A stretch of 64,000 bases of DNA from Pseudonocardia sp. SCN 73-27. GTDB taxonomy: Bacteria; Actinomycetota; Actinomycetes; Mycobacteriales; Pseudonocardiaceae. The notes beneath the pieces are model-generated. The model saw only the letters and a list, made by a program, of their open reading frames with translations, did not search any database and was not told where the DNA came from. Of this stretch, positions 41,569-52,453 are shown in pieces. The stretch's first letter is position 1; the number at the start of each line of letters is the position of its first letter. The translations under genes were made by a program, and so were the position numbers. The stretch is from the NCBI GenBank assembly GCA_001725415.1, contig MEGH01000008.1, positions 124,001 through 188,000 of the forward strand, written 5' to 3'.

Positions 41569-42511
41569 CCGTCCGCACCCAGTCGAGCGTGGCGCGCAGG
41601 CCGTCGGCCAGCGGCGTGGGCGCACCGAGGCCGAGGTCGGTCCGGGCGCGGGTGACGTCGAGGCAGCTGCGCAGCACCTCGCCGTGGCGGGCCTCGGCGA
41701 GTTCGGCGGTGAACCCTCCCGGCGCGAGCCCGGCGGCGACGCCCACGGCCTCGACCAGCTCCAGCACGCTCACCTCGGTGCCGGTGCCGACGTTGTAGCG
41801 GTCGAACCCGGGTGCCTCGGCGCGGGCGGCAGCGAGGTTGGCGGCGACGATGTCGCCCACGAACACGTAGTCGCGTGTCTGCGAGCCGTCGCCGAACACG
41901 GTGGGGCGCCGCCCGGTGAGCACCCGGTCGCAGAAGATCGCGATGACGCCCGCGTCGCCCGCCGGGTCCTGCCGCGGCCCGTAGACGTTGCCGTAGCGCA
42001 GCGTCACGGTGTCGAGGCCGTGTGCGGCGCGGAACCAGGCGGCGTACTCCTCGGCGGTGCGCTTGGACAGCCCGTAGGCCGACAGCGGCTGCGCGGGCTC
42101 GGTCTCCGGCGTCGGCACCGTGGTGGTCTCGCCGTAGATGGCGCCGCCGGTCGAGGTGTTGACCACCCGACGCGCGCCGGCCTCGAGGGCGGCGGACAGG
42201 ATGTTCACCGAGCCGACGACGTTGGTGGTCGCGTCGAGGGCCGGCTCGCGCATGGACACGCGCACGTCGATCTGCGCGGCCAGGTGGAACACGACCTCGG
42301 GGGAGAAGGCGGTCACGGCCTTGGTGACGGCCGCGCCGTCGCGCACGTCGAGCTGCTCCAGCCGGGTCCCGGCGGCGAACGCCGCGGCGAGGTTGGCCTC
42401 CGAGCCGTGGCTGAGGTCGTCGAGGACGAGCACCTCGTCGCCCGCGGCGACGAGCCCGTCGACGAGGTTGGACCCGATGAACCCGGCACCGCCGGTGACG
42501 ATTGCGCGCAC
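41552..42511 (-). CDS. NAD-dependent UDP-sugar epimerase, GalE-like
   Basis: The 319-residue extended SDR has RAIVTGGAGFIGSNLVDGLV, VVFHLAAQIDVRVSMREP, NTSTGGAIYGE and active-site AYGLSKRTAEEY (Tyr-x3-Lys). RYGNVYGPRQDPAGDAGVIA and GDGSQTRDYVFVGDIV follow. It most resembles UDP-glucose 4-epimerases of the GalE type that lack a long C-terminal domain. It probably supplies a galacto-configured sugar. GTG at 42511. The acyltransferase gene at 42521-43690 ends ten bases upstream, so the two form a unit. Confidence 0.92.
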   Translation of the reverse strand: MRAIVTGGAGFIGSNLVDGLVAAGDEVLVLDDLSHGSEANLAAAFAAGTRLEQLDVRDGAAVTKAVTAFSPEVVFHLAAQIDVRVSMREPALDATTNVVGSVNILSAALEAGARRVVNTSTGGAIYGETTTVPTPETEPAQPLSAYGLSKRTAEEYAAWFRAAHGLDTVTLRYGNVYGPRQDPAGDAGVIAIFCDRVLTGRRPTVFGDGSQTRDYVFVGDIVAANLAAARAEAPGFDRYNVGTGTEVSVLELVEAVGVAAGLAPGGFTAELAEARHGEVLRSCLDVTRARTDLGLGAPTPLADGLRATLDWVRTVTPGA

Positions 42512-42520
42512 GCTGCGAGC

Positions 42521-43690
42521 CTACGAGGGCGCGGGACCCGTCCCGTCGGCACCCGTGGCCGGGGTCGTGTCACCGGACCGGGATCCCCTGCTCACGACAC
42601 CACCGATGGCCCGCACCGGGCGGTCGGCCAGCCGGCCCGCGACCGAGCCCGCCCGTCGCCCGGCCTTCGCCCCGAGACCCGCGAGCCGCGCGGCCCGCCC
42701 ACCGACGGTCGGCGGGAACAGCCGGACCTGCTCGATGCAGCGGGTCTCCCCGGTCCAGCGCAACTTGTCCTCCGACGCCGACCCCATGAACTCGAACGTC
42801 GCGAGACCCTGGGAGAAGGAGCGTTCGATGAGGTCGTGGGCGAGGATGAACCCGGGCCCGGCCGAGCGGAACTCGGGGTCGATGCCCATCTTCAGGCCGT
42901 AGTGCGACTGGCCGTCGACCAGCGCCAGCTCGGCGGCGATCGTGCGGCCCCCGAGCGTCAGCAGCGACACCTCCAGCACGCCCGCCGAGGCGGCCCAGCC
43001 GGTGACCGAGCGGTAGAACCGGTGGGTCGAGTCCTGGGCGATGATCGACGAGCCCTGCTCGGCCTTCCAGCCGAGGTTCTCGATGCGCAGCAGCTCGCGC
43101 AGCGCACCCTCGGCGTCGTCGGGCGCGGTGTGCACCTGCAGGCGCAGCTCACCGGCCTGCTCCAGCTTGCGCCGCCGCGACCGGATGCGGCCGACGAACT
43201 TCGAGCTCAGACCGCTGCGGTAGGTGTCGAACGTCCCGTCGAGGGGGACGTAGGGCGACCGCTGCACCAGCGAGCGGCGCACCCGGCAGCCCCGGTCGAC
43301 GGCGAGCGAGGCGACGTGCTCGGCGTCGTCGCTGCTGAGGTGCCCGAGGTCGGCCGACAGCCCGGCCGCGCTGATCGCGCGGTCGACCAGTGACGACCGC
43401 GTCGCGGCGTCCTCGGCGAGCGGGCCGCACAGGAAGCTGTGCCAGTTGTCGAGCGTCGTGACCCGGCCCCAGCGGCGCATCACCGGCAGCACCCCGGCGA
43501 GGCGGCCGTCGCGGCGGACCTGCACGAGCCGCACCGAGCTGGTGCCGAACGCCGACCACCACGCCCGGTACCAGCCGGGACGCTGGAAGGGGGTCGCGCC
43601 GACGCGGTCGGCGAGGTCGTCCCATTCGGCGAGCAGCGCCTCGTCGGCGAGGACGGCGGTGCCCGGCGAGGCGAGCAGCGCGGCGGTCAT
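42521..43690 (-). CDS. BioF2-like GNAT/FemAB-type acyltransferase (copy 3)
   Basis: The 389-residue protein has the same blocks as the gene at 40465: LAEWDDLADRVGATPFQRPG, WYRAWWSAFG, GRIRSRRRKLEQAGELRLQV, TIAAELALVDGQSHYGLKMG and FEFMGSASEDKLRW. The C terminus adds a basic and a Ser/Gly/Thr-rich segment of about 50 residues. The acyl donor and acceptor are unknown. In related loci these enzymes are thought to modify sugars or lipid-linked units. ATG at 43690. It is followed ten bases later by the epimerase. The 199-bp gap upstream holds its promoter. Confidence 0.85.
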   Translation of the reverse strand: MTAALLASPGTAVLADEALLAEWDDLADRVGATPFQRPGWYRAWWSAFGTSSVRLVQVRRDGRLAGVLPVMRRWGRVTTLDNWHSFLCGPLAEDAATRSSLVDRAISAAGLSADLGHLSSDDAEHVASLAVDRGCRVRRSLVQRSPYVPLDGTFDTYRSGLSSKFVGRIRSRRRKLEQAGELRLQVHTAPDDAEGALRELLRIENLGWKAEQGSSIIAQDSTHRFYRSVTGWAASAGVLEVSLLTLGGRTIAAELALVDGQSHYGLKMGIDPEFRSAGPGFILAHDLIERSFSQGLATFEFMGSASEDKLRWTGETRCIEQVRLFPPTVGGRAARLAGLGAKAGRRAGSVAGRLADRPVRAIGGVVSRGSRSGDTTPATGADGTGPAPS

Positions 43691-43889
43691 CGGACGCCCG
43701 AGTCGGAGGTTCGTGCCGTCGACGGCCGTGGCAGCGACAGGTGGAACGACAAAGCCGGAACTCCTCGGTCTCGAGAGCGGGTTGGCTCAGTTTCGTCGGG
43801 TCCCGCAGCAGGTGTTACCGCTGGGACCACAGCTCGCACACAGCATCGACCGACGGACGAGCCGGTGCGTCGAACGGTTGAACGTCCGT

Positions 43890-45074
43890 TCAGCCGTGGC
43901 GCCCACGCAGGGCGTGCAGTGCTGCCTTGGCCGGGCGGGCGACGGGGGCTGCCGCCGCGGCGCGACGCAGCCGTCCGTAGCCGAGGTAGGCGCCCGGCAG
44001 GCGGCGCACGAGCGTCCGCCTGCGGTTGATGAGCAGCCGCGCGAAGTCGGGTGCGGGGTGGGCGATGTGGCGGGGGACGTCCTCGAACCAGCGGGCGCTG
44101 CCGCGGGCCTCGGTGACCAGCGGCGCGATCTCCGACGTGCGGCGCAGCCCGTAGGCGGCGAGCGCCGCGGCGACGGTGTCGTGCCGGCCGATCTCGGCGG
44201 CGAGCGCGATCGAGTCCTCCAGCGCCAGCCGGGTGCCGGAGCCGATGGTGAAGTGCGTGGTGTGCGCGGCGTCGCCGAGCAGGGCGACGTTGCCGTCGAA
44301 CCAGCGCTCGTTGCGCACGGTGCGGAACCGCAGCCACGGCAGCGTGTCGCCGGTGGCCTGCGGTGCCTGCAGCGGGTGCCCGTCGAGCTGCGCGGAGAAG
44401 AGGTCGCCGACGAGGGCGAGTGCGTCGGGGGTGGGCATCGTGTCGAGGCCGAGCGCCGCGTGCGTCGCCGCGGTGGTCTCGACGACGAACGTGCTGGCCC
44501 CGGCGGTGTAGCCGTAGGCGTGTGCCCACAGCCAGCCGTGCGCGGACTCCACGAAGGGGAAGGTGAACGAGTCGAACACCTTGCTCGTGCCCAGCCACAC
44601 GTAGCGGTTGTCGCCCGGGGTCACGGTGGTGCCGAAGCTCCCGGCCGCGCGCACGGTGCTGCCCACCCCGTCGGCACCCACGACGACGTCGTAGGAGGCG
44701 AGCGTCGCGGAGTCGGGCTCCTCGCCGAACCGCACGTCGACGCCGACCTCGCGGGCGCGCGCGGTGAGCAGCGCGCGCAGCTCGGCCCGGCCGGTGCTGT
44801 GGCCGTGCCCGCCGAGGTTGACCGGCTGGCCACCCGCGACGTCGATGACCTGGTCGTGCCAGGTGAACGCGACGTCGCGCAGGGCACGGGCGGTCGGGGC
44901 GTCGGCGGCGGCGAGGTCGTCGAGCAGCTCGTCCCAGAAGACCACGCCCCAGCCGTAGGTGACACCCTCCGGCGACCGCTCGAAGACGGTGACCTCGTCG
45001 ACCCGGGGCAGCTGCGCGGCCAGGATGGAGAAGAACAGTCCGCCGGGGCCCCCGCCGATGGTTGCGATGCGCAC
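43890..45074 (-). CDS. FAD-dependent monooxygenase, salicylyl-CoA hydroxylase-like
   Basis: The 394-residue flavoprotein has an N-terminal FAD-binding motif IATIGGGPGGLFFSILA. YGWGVVFWDELLDDL and SYDVVVGADGVGSTVRAAG follow. The second FAD motif is GNVALLGDAAHTTHFTIGSG, followed by TRLALEDSIALA. The GWGVVFW-type segment recalls the FAD domain of anthraniloyl-CoA and salicylyl-CoA 5-hydroxylases, but this protein has no fused C-terminal old-yellow-enzyme domain. Its role among polysaccharide genes is unclear; it may be an unrelated passenger. GTG at 45074, divergent from the FkbM-like gene across 130 bp. The C terminus is basic and Arg/Ala-rich. Confidence 0.85.
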   Translation of the reverse strand: MRIATIGGGPGGLFFSILAAQLPRVDEVTVFERSPEGVTYGWGVVFWDELLDDLAAADAPTARALRDVAFTWHDQVIDVAGGQPVNLGGHGHSTGRAELRALLTARAREVGVDVRFGEEPDSATLASYDVVVGADGVGSTVRAAGSFGTTVTPGDNRYVWLGTSKVFDSFTFPFVESAHGWLWAHAYGYTAGASTFVVETTAATHAALGLDTMPTPDALALVGDLFSAQLDGHPLQAPQATGDTLPWLRFRTVRNERWFDGNVALLGDAAHTTHFTIGSGTRLALEDSIALAAEIGRHDTVAAALAAYGLRRTSEIAPLVTEARGSARWFEDVPRHIAHPAPDFARLLINRRRTLVRRLPGAYLGYGRLRRAAAAAPVARPAKAALHALRGRHG

Positions 45075-45163
45075 GGCGTGACGTTAAGAGATCACGGACG
45101 GTGAACCCGATGGGGTGCACGTCACACCTGTGGTCGCCACGCTTTGCCGTCCGCTAACCCGTG

Positions 45164-45175
45164 CCACCGCGGTGG
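45164..45175. promoter_or_regulatory. 12-bp palindrome upstream of the FkbM-like gene
   Basis: CCACCGCGGTGG is a perfect palindrome 29 bases before the start at 45205, in a 130-bp divergent gap. It could be an operator, but a chance occurrence is possible in such GC-rich DNA. Confidence 0.25.
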
Positions 45176-45204
45176 TTTACATCGTTCGGGCTACCGTCGA
45201 TCCC

Positions 45205-46143
45205 ATGGCAGTGGTCGAAGCGGACAACCCGGCACACGGCACCACTCCCTCACGGAGCGTCACGCCACGCCGTTCGGGGCCGACACGCCGACCCGTCGCG
45301 CATCTCGTGCCTCGTCGGATCCGCACGTTCGTGCGCCGCACGGGCGGCGAGCTGCGCTCGGCGGTCAGCAAGGCTGCGCTCGTCGGCACCGTGACCGGAC
45401 CGAGCCGGCCGCGCATGGCCTCCCTCGTCGCCAGCACCCTGCTCGCACCGGAGGCCCGCCGGCCCTCCGCGCGGTCGGCCCGCCCGGTCCGCGTCCCCGA
45501 CCACGACGGTGCCCTCTACCTGCGTCCCCGCTCCCGCGACGTGCTCGCGCTGCAGTTCGTGTTCGCCGAGGGTCACCACCTCCCGCCGGCCGATCTCGAC
45601 GGTCCGGTCGAGCGGATCGCCGTCTTCGGCGCCAACATCGGACTGCCGATGGCCGATCTCGCCGACCGCTACCCCGACGCCCGGCTGCTCGGGATCGAGC
45701 CCGACGCCGACAACGTCCGCCTCGCCCGGGCCAACCTGGCCGGTGTCGCGGACCGCGCGTCCGTCGTCGAGGCCGCCGTGTGGCACACCGCCGGGCCGCT
45801 GTCGCTGGGCTGGGAGACCGACGCGTGGGGCCTGTCGGTGGCACCGGCAGAGTCCGACGGCACCGAGACCGTCGTCGAGGCCGTCGCGGCCGCCGACGTC
45901 GTCGACGGGTTCGCCGACGACGGCCCGATCGACTACCTGCTCGTGAACATCGAGGGCGGCTGGCACGACCTGCTCGCCCGCGACGCCGGCTGGGCCCGCT
46001 CGGTGCGCTGCATCAAGGTCGAGGTCCAGGACCGCTACGACGAGGCCGTCGCCCTGATCGACGGGCTCGGGTTCGACACGACGATCGAGCGGCTCCCGTG
46101 GGGCGCGTTCGTGACCGGCATCCGCCGGCCCGAGGCGGCGTAG
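45205..46143 (+). CDS. FkbM-like SAM-dependent methyltransferase
   Basis: The 312-residue protein has a Rossmann-type SAM site (ERIAVFGANIGLPMADLADR), an acidic adenosine-binding motif (LLGIEPDADNVRLARANLAG) and YLLVNIEGGWHDLL and CIKVEVQDRYDEAV. These match the FkbM methyltransferase family that O-methylates sugars. The N-terminal 110 residues are basic and Arg-rich and unlike the core; they may be a membrane-associated extension. ATG at 45205 lacks a clear ribosome site, and an upstream GTG at 45115 is possible. The gene may methylate a sugar of the polymer. It is convergent with a PAP2 phosphatase gene. Confidence 0.78.
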   Translation: MAVVEADNPAHGTTPSRSVTPRRSGPTRRPVAHLVPRRIRTFVRRTGGELRSAVSKAALVGTVTGPSRPRMASLVASTLLAPEARRPSARSARPVRVPDHDGALYLRPRSRDVLALQFVFAEGHHLPPADLDGPVERIAVFGANIGLPMADLADRYPDARLLGIEPDADNVRLARANLAGVADRASVVEAAVWHTAGPLSLGWETDAWGLSVAPAESDGTETVVEAVAAADVVDGFADDGPIDYLLVNIEGGWHDLLARDAGWARSVRCIKVEVQDRYDEAVALIDGLGFDTTIERLPWGAFVTGIRRPEAA

Positions 46144-46171
46144 GCGGTCTGGCCCGGCGTCGGAACCGGCG

Positions 46172-46875
46172 TCAGGCCCTGTCGGCCCGCCGGATCAGGG
46201 TCCGGTCGGTCACCCGGTCGACCACCAGCGCCACCGTGAGCACCGCGACCAGCGCCGTGCACGCGCCGCCGACGGTGTCGGTCGGATAGTGCACGTGCTG
46301 CACGACCAGCGCCGTCGCCATCGTCGCCGCCACCACCAGCGTGAGGACGACGACGATCACGATCCGTGCCGCCGTCGACCGCACCGCGGACGCCAGCAGC
46401 AGCGCCACGACCAGCGTCAACGCCGTCGCCGCCCCGGTGTGGCCGCTCGGATAGGACTCGGCGCCGTCGATCGTGCGCCCCACGAGCGGCTTGAGCAGGA
46501 TCGACGTCAGCACCCCGGTGAGCGCCGGCCCGGCCAGCGCGAGCAGCGCGATCCGCGGCCGGCCCACGGCCAGGCACACCGCGGCCACCACGACGACGAA
46601 CACCACCATCGACGCCAGGTTGCCCAGCGCGACGACCACGGGGAAGAAGCCGGCGCGGCCTGCGCGGACCGCGGCGAGCGACGCCTCGATCCGCTCGTCG
46701 ACGGCGCTGCCGTAGTCGTGCCCCGCGACCAGCACCGCGCCCACGACGAGCACGATCAGCGCGGCGACGACCACGACCATCGCGATCACGTCCAGCGGTC
46801 GGGGCAGGACGACGCGGTCCCAGCGCAGGGTGGTGACGGCCTCCCGTGCCTCGGACCGCAGCCGTTCCGCCCCGG

Positions 46876-46879
<4 letters not shown>
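46172..46879 (-). CDS. PAP2-family membrane phosphatase, second copy
   Basis: The 235-residue membrane protein has PAP2 motifs KPLVGRTIDGAESYPSGHTG and, before the last helix, VVQHVHYPTDTVGGA. As in the gene at 585-1211, the usual Arg before the last motif is missing. About six helices are visible, with a basic N terminus. GTG at 46879 overlaps the pepN stop by four bases (GTGA), so translation is coupled to pepN. It may act on undecaprenyl pyrophosphate or another phospholipid phosphate. The two copies lie near the two ends of the polysaccharide locus. Confidence 0.85.
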
Positions 46880-49452
<2,573 letters not shown>

Positions 49453-49561
49453 GCGCTCTCTCAGACTCCTCCGGGGGGCGGTTGCGACGGGTGGAATCCA
49501 ATCACGGAACGGACGCCGCGTCGCGCGCGATCCCGCCGGGGAGCTGACCCCCGTCGCCCGG

Positions 49562-50662
49562 TCAGACCGTGGTGCCCGCGGGCACCCAGCGCCCACCCGC
49601 GGCCTCGACCTCCGGCAGCGCGCGGCGCACCTCGTCCATCAGATCGGGGACGAACAGCACGACCACCCCCGGCTCGGCGGCGAGCAGGTCGGCGGGCGGT
49701 ACGACCGGGATCCCCGACCCCGGCATCCGGCAGCCGTGCTTGGCGGGGGAGGCGTCGGCGACGGCGGTCAAGGTGTCGGGGCCGACCCCGGCCATGTGCA
49801 GCAACGCCACGGCCCGTGAGGCCGCGCTGTAGCCCATGACGCGACCGCCCGAGGCGACCGCGGCGTCGACCGTCTCGCGCAGCGCCGTCGCCGACGTGCC
49901 CACCGACTCCTGCAGCGCCCCGGCCCGGACCGGGTCGTGCACCCCGCCGGTGAGCTCGGCGTCGACGACCTCGGCGACCGACGGCCCTGCGCTGCCCCCG
50001 CGGCGCGCGGCCAGCAGCACGGTGCCGCCGTAGAGCGGGAACGTCCACGCGTCGGTGACGGTGAGCCCGCGCTCGGCGAGCATCGCGACGGCCGTCGGCG
50101 TCGAGTAGTAGGCGAAGTGCCCGTGCCGCACAGCGTTCCACTGCCCGTGGCGCAGGATCGCGGCGAAGGTGTGGAACTGGAAGAGGAAGACGCCGTCGTC
50201 GGCGAGGCGGGCCAGCAGTCCGTCGAGCGCGGCGGGCTGGTCGCGGGCGTGCATCAGTCCGAACGACCCGTCGACGACCACGTCCGCCCGCGCACCGGGC
50301 CCGGCGGGGTGGAAGCCGCGGTCGGCCAGCTCCGGCAGCCACGACCCGCCGTGCGGTGTCGGGCCCTCGACGACGGTCCCGCCCGCCGGCAGCAGACCTG
50401 CCGCAGCGACGGCGGCCACGGCGTCGCGGCGCTGGTCGGTGAGTGCCCGCGGCTCGATGCCCTCCGGCTGTTCGGGGACCTCGTCGTCGTCGGGGAGCTG
50501 GGCCAGCCCGCACCCCGCGCAAAGCCAGAGCCGCAGCGGGTACAGCGGGTCCGGGCCCGGTTCGGTGATCGGCGGGAAGTACTCGCTCGCGGGCTGGGAG
50601 CCCAGGTCGAGGACGAGCTCACCACGGTCGCCGCCGCACCAGCGGCACACGATCGACGACAC
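49562..50662 (-). CDS. Sugar C-methyltransferase with N-terminal zinc motif (copy 1)
   Basis: The 366-residue protein starts with a zinc-binding region (CRWCGG and, later, CAGCGLAQLPDDDEVPE). A central domain of SAM-methyltransferase type follows, then a C-terminal domain (ASGGRVMGYSAASRAVALLH, VVPPADLLA) like the Methyltransf_14 part of NDP-hexose C-methyltransferases. The SAM site is poor: the loop reads VVEGPTPHGGSWLPELADRG rather than a typical Gly-rich motif, and the domain is short. It may be catalytically altered. GTG at 50662 follows GGAAGGA. A fuller relative is at 53104-54399. Confidence 0.8.
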   Translation of the reverse strand: MSSIVCRWCGGDRGELVLDLGSQPASEYFPPITEPGPDPLYPLRLWLCAGCGLAQLPDDDEVPEQPEGIEPRALTDQRRDAVAAVAAAGLLPAGGTVVEGPTPHGGSWLPELADRGFHPAGPGARADVVVDGSFGLMHARDQPAALDGLLARLADDGVFLFQFHTFAAILRHGQWNAVRHGHFAYYSTPTAVAMLAERGLTVTDAWTFPLYGGTVLLAARRGGSAGPSVAEVVDAELTGGVHDPVRAGALQESVGTSATALRETVDAAVASGGRVMGYSAASRAVALLHMAGVGPDTLTAVADASPAKHGCRMPGSGIPVVPPADLLAAEPGVVVLFVPDLMDEVRRALPEVEAAGGRWVPAGTTV

Positions 50663-50784
50663 GGACCGGTCCTTCCGCAGGGGGTGCCGGCGACCCGGCC
50701 GGCACCGGGTCACTCGGCGCCCGGCCCCGAGGTGTTACCCGACCCTGCGGTGTCACACGGTCGTGGGTGCAGCAGAGTGGACAC

Positions 50785-51327
50785 GTGGACGTTCGCACCT
50801 GCGCCATCGAGGGCGTACTGCTGTTCGTACCGACGCCGTTCCGCGACGACAGAGGCCTGTTCACCCGCACCTTCGACGCGGCGATCGGCGCGGTCCACGG
50901 GGTCGACCTCGGCCCGCTGGCGCAGGACAGCCAGTCCCGGTCGCGGCTCGGCACGATCCGGGGCATGCACGGCCGCCGCGGCGAGGGCGAGGCGAAGCTC
51001 GTCCGCGCCGCCCACGGCGCCGTGCACGACGTGCTCGTCGACGCCCGAGCAGGCTCGCCGACCTTCGGCACCGTCGCCTCGTTCCGGCTCGACGACGAGG
51101 AGTTCCACCACCTCTACGTCCCCGCCGGGCTGCTGCACGGGTTCCAGGCGCTCACCGAGGTCGCCGACGTCTGCTACCGCATCGACCGCCCCCACGCGCC
51201 GGGGGAGGACGTGTCGGTCGCCCACGACGACCCCGACCTCGCGATCGCCTGGCCGCTGCCGGTCACGGCGATCAGCGACCGCGACCGCGCGGCCGGCAGC
51301 TGGGCCGCCCTCGTCGCGGCGACGTGA
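50785..51327 (+). CDS. dTDP-4-dehydrorhamnose 3,5-epimerase family protein
   Basis: The 180-residue cupin of the RmlC type contains GVLLFVPTPFRDDRGLFTRT. GTIRGMHGRRGEGEAKLVRA follows, with the catalytic His in RGMH and the Lys in AKLV, then HDVLVDARAGSPTFGT and YVPAGLLHGFQAL. In the usual YK-x4-Y-x-P segment, the second Tyr is replaced (CYRIDRPHAPGED), which may change stereospecificity. It epimerises C3 and/or C5 of a 4-keto-6-deoxy sugar nucleotide, perhaps a CDP- or TDP-sugar made with rfbF and the SDR next door. GTG at 50785 is the likely start; 50767 is possible. Confidence 0.85.
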   Translation: MDVRTCAIEGVLLFVPTPFRDDRGLFTRTFDAAIGAVHGVDLGPLAQDSQSRSRLGTIRGMHGRRGEGEAKLVRAAHGAVHDVLVDARAGSPTFGTVASFRLDDEEFHHLYVPAGLLHGFQALTEVADVCYRIDRPHAPGEDVSVAHDDPDLAIAWPLPVTAISDRDRAAGSWAALVAAT

Positions 51328-51365
51328 GAGCGACGGCCGCTGCGGGGCAACCGTCGTCAGCGGCA

Positions 51366-51383
51366 GCCGCCGCCGGCGGCGGC
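51366..51383. terminator. GC hairpin between convergent genes
   Basis: GCCGCCGCC followed directly by GGCGGCGGC forms a perfect self-complementary stem between the epimerase stop (51327) and the SDR stop (51416). It is a plausible bidirectional terminator. Confidence 0.45.
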
Positions 51384-51415
51384 CGGACCGGGCGGCAGAC
51401 CTCGCTCACAGGGGT

Positions 51416-52438
51416 CTATGCCGGGCGCAGGGTCGCGTCCAGGGTCCCGGCGGCCTGGCGGTCGGCGAGCACCGCGAGGCGGGTGAAGCGCCGGTCGAAC
51501 GCCTCCTGGGTCAGGCCGTGCGTCCGGTAGGCCTGGGCCAGCTCGGCCGCGCCGTCGGCGACCGACCACCCGGCCCGGAAGTCGGGCAGCAGTTTGCCGA
51601 TCTTGGTGAAGTCGACGCGGTAGGAGCGCGGGTCGCCGCCGGTCTCCCCGGTGACCAGCAGCTCGGCCTCGGGGACGACCTTCTTCACCTCGGACGCGAT
51701 GTCGCTGACCTGCACGTTGTTGTCGGTCGACCCGACGTTGAACGCCTCGCCGCGCACGACGTCGGCCGGTGCGGCCAGGGCGGCGACGACGGCACCTGCG
51801 ATGTCGCGGGCGTGTACGAGCGGCCGCCACGGCGTGCCGTCGCTGAGCACCTTGATCGTGTTGGACAGGATCGCGTGCCCGACGAGGTTGTTGAGAACGA
51901 TGTCGGCGCGCAGCCGCGGGGAGAACCCGAACGCGGTGGCGTTGCGCAGCGACACGGGTACGAAGTCGGCGTCGGCGAGGTCCACGAGGTCACCCTCGAC
52001 GCGGACCTTCGACTCCGCGTACGGGGTCACGGGCCGCATGGGGGCGTTCTCGTCGAGGATGTCGTCGGTACCGGAGGCGCCGTAGACCGAGCACGTCGAG
52101 GCGTAGACGAACCGCCCGACACCGGCCTCCTTCGCGAGCCGCGCGAGTCGCGTCGACGCGTGGTGGTTGATGTCGTAGGTGTGCTGCGGCGCAAGGGAAC
52201 CGAGGGGGTCGTTGGACAGCGCCGCGAGGTGCACGACGGCGTCGAACCCGGTGAGCGCGTCGACCTCGACGTCGCGCAGGTCGACCGCGATGCCCGGCGG
52301 GTCGGACGGCGCCGGGCCGAGGACGGAGGTCGCGTAGAGGCCCGAGTCGAGGCCGACGACGTCGTGGCCGGCGTCGGCGAGGATCGGGGCCATGAGCGTG
52401 CCGAGGTAGCCCTGGTGGCCGGTGAGCAGGACGCGCAT
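51416..52438 (-). CDS. NAD-dependent epimerase/reductase of the SDR superfamily
   Basis: The 340-residue extended SDR has RVLLTGHQGYLGTLMAPIL, VVHLAALSNDPLG, YASTCSVYGASGT and active-site PYAESKVRVE (Tyr-x3-Lys). LRNATAFGFSPRLRADIVLN and FNVGSTDNNVQVSDIASEV follow. This branch, with GYLG in place of GFIG, occurs beside sugar C-methyltransferases and PIG-L proteins and probably epimerises, dehydrates or reduces a 4-keto sugar nucleotide. The exact step is unknown. ATG at 52438. It is 15 bases downstream of the PIG-L gene on the same strand. Confidence 0.88.
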   Translation of the reverse strand: MRVLLTGHQGYLGTLMAPILADAGHDVVGLDSGLYATSVLGPAPSDPPGIAVDLRDVEVDALTGFDAVVHLAALSNDPLGSLAPQHTYDINHHASTRLARLAKEAGVGRFVYASTCSVYGASGTDDILDENAPMRPVTPYAESKVRVEGDLVDLADADFVPVSLRNATAFGFSPRLRADIVLNNLVGHAILSNTIKVLSDGTPWRPLVHARDIAGAVVAALAAPADVVRGEAFNVGSTDNNVQVSDIASEVKKVVPEAELLVTGETGGDPRSYRVDFTKIGKLLPDFRAGWSVADGAAELAQAYRTHGLTQEAFDRRFTRLAVLADRQAAGTLDATLRPA

Positions 52439-52453
52439 CGCGCAGTTCCCCTT

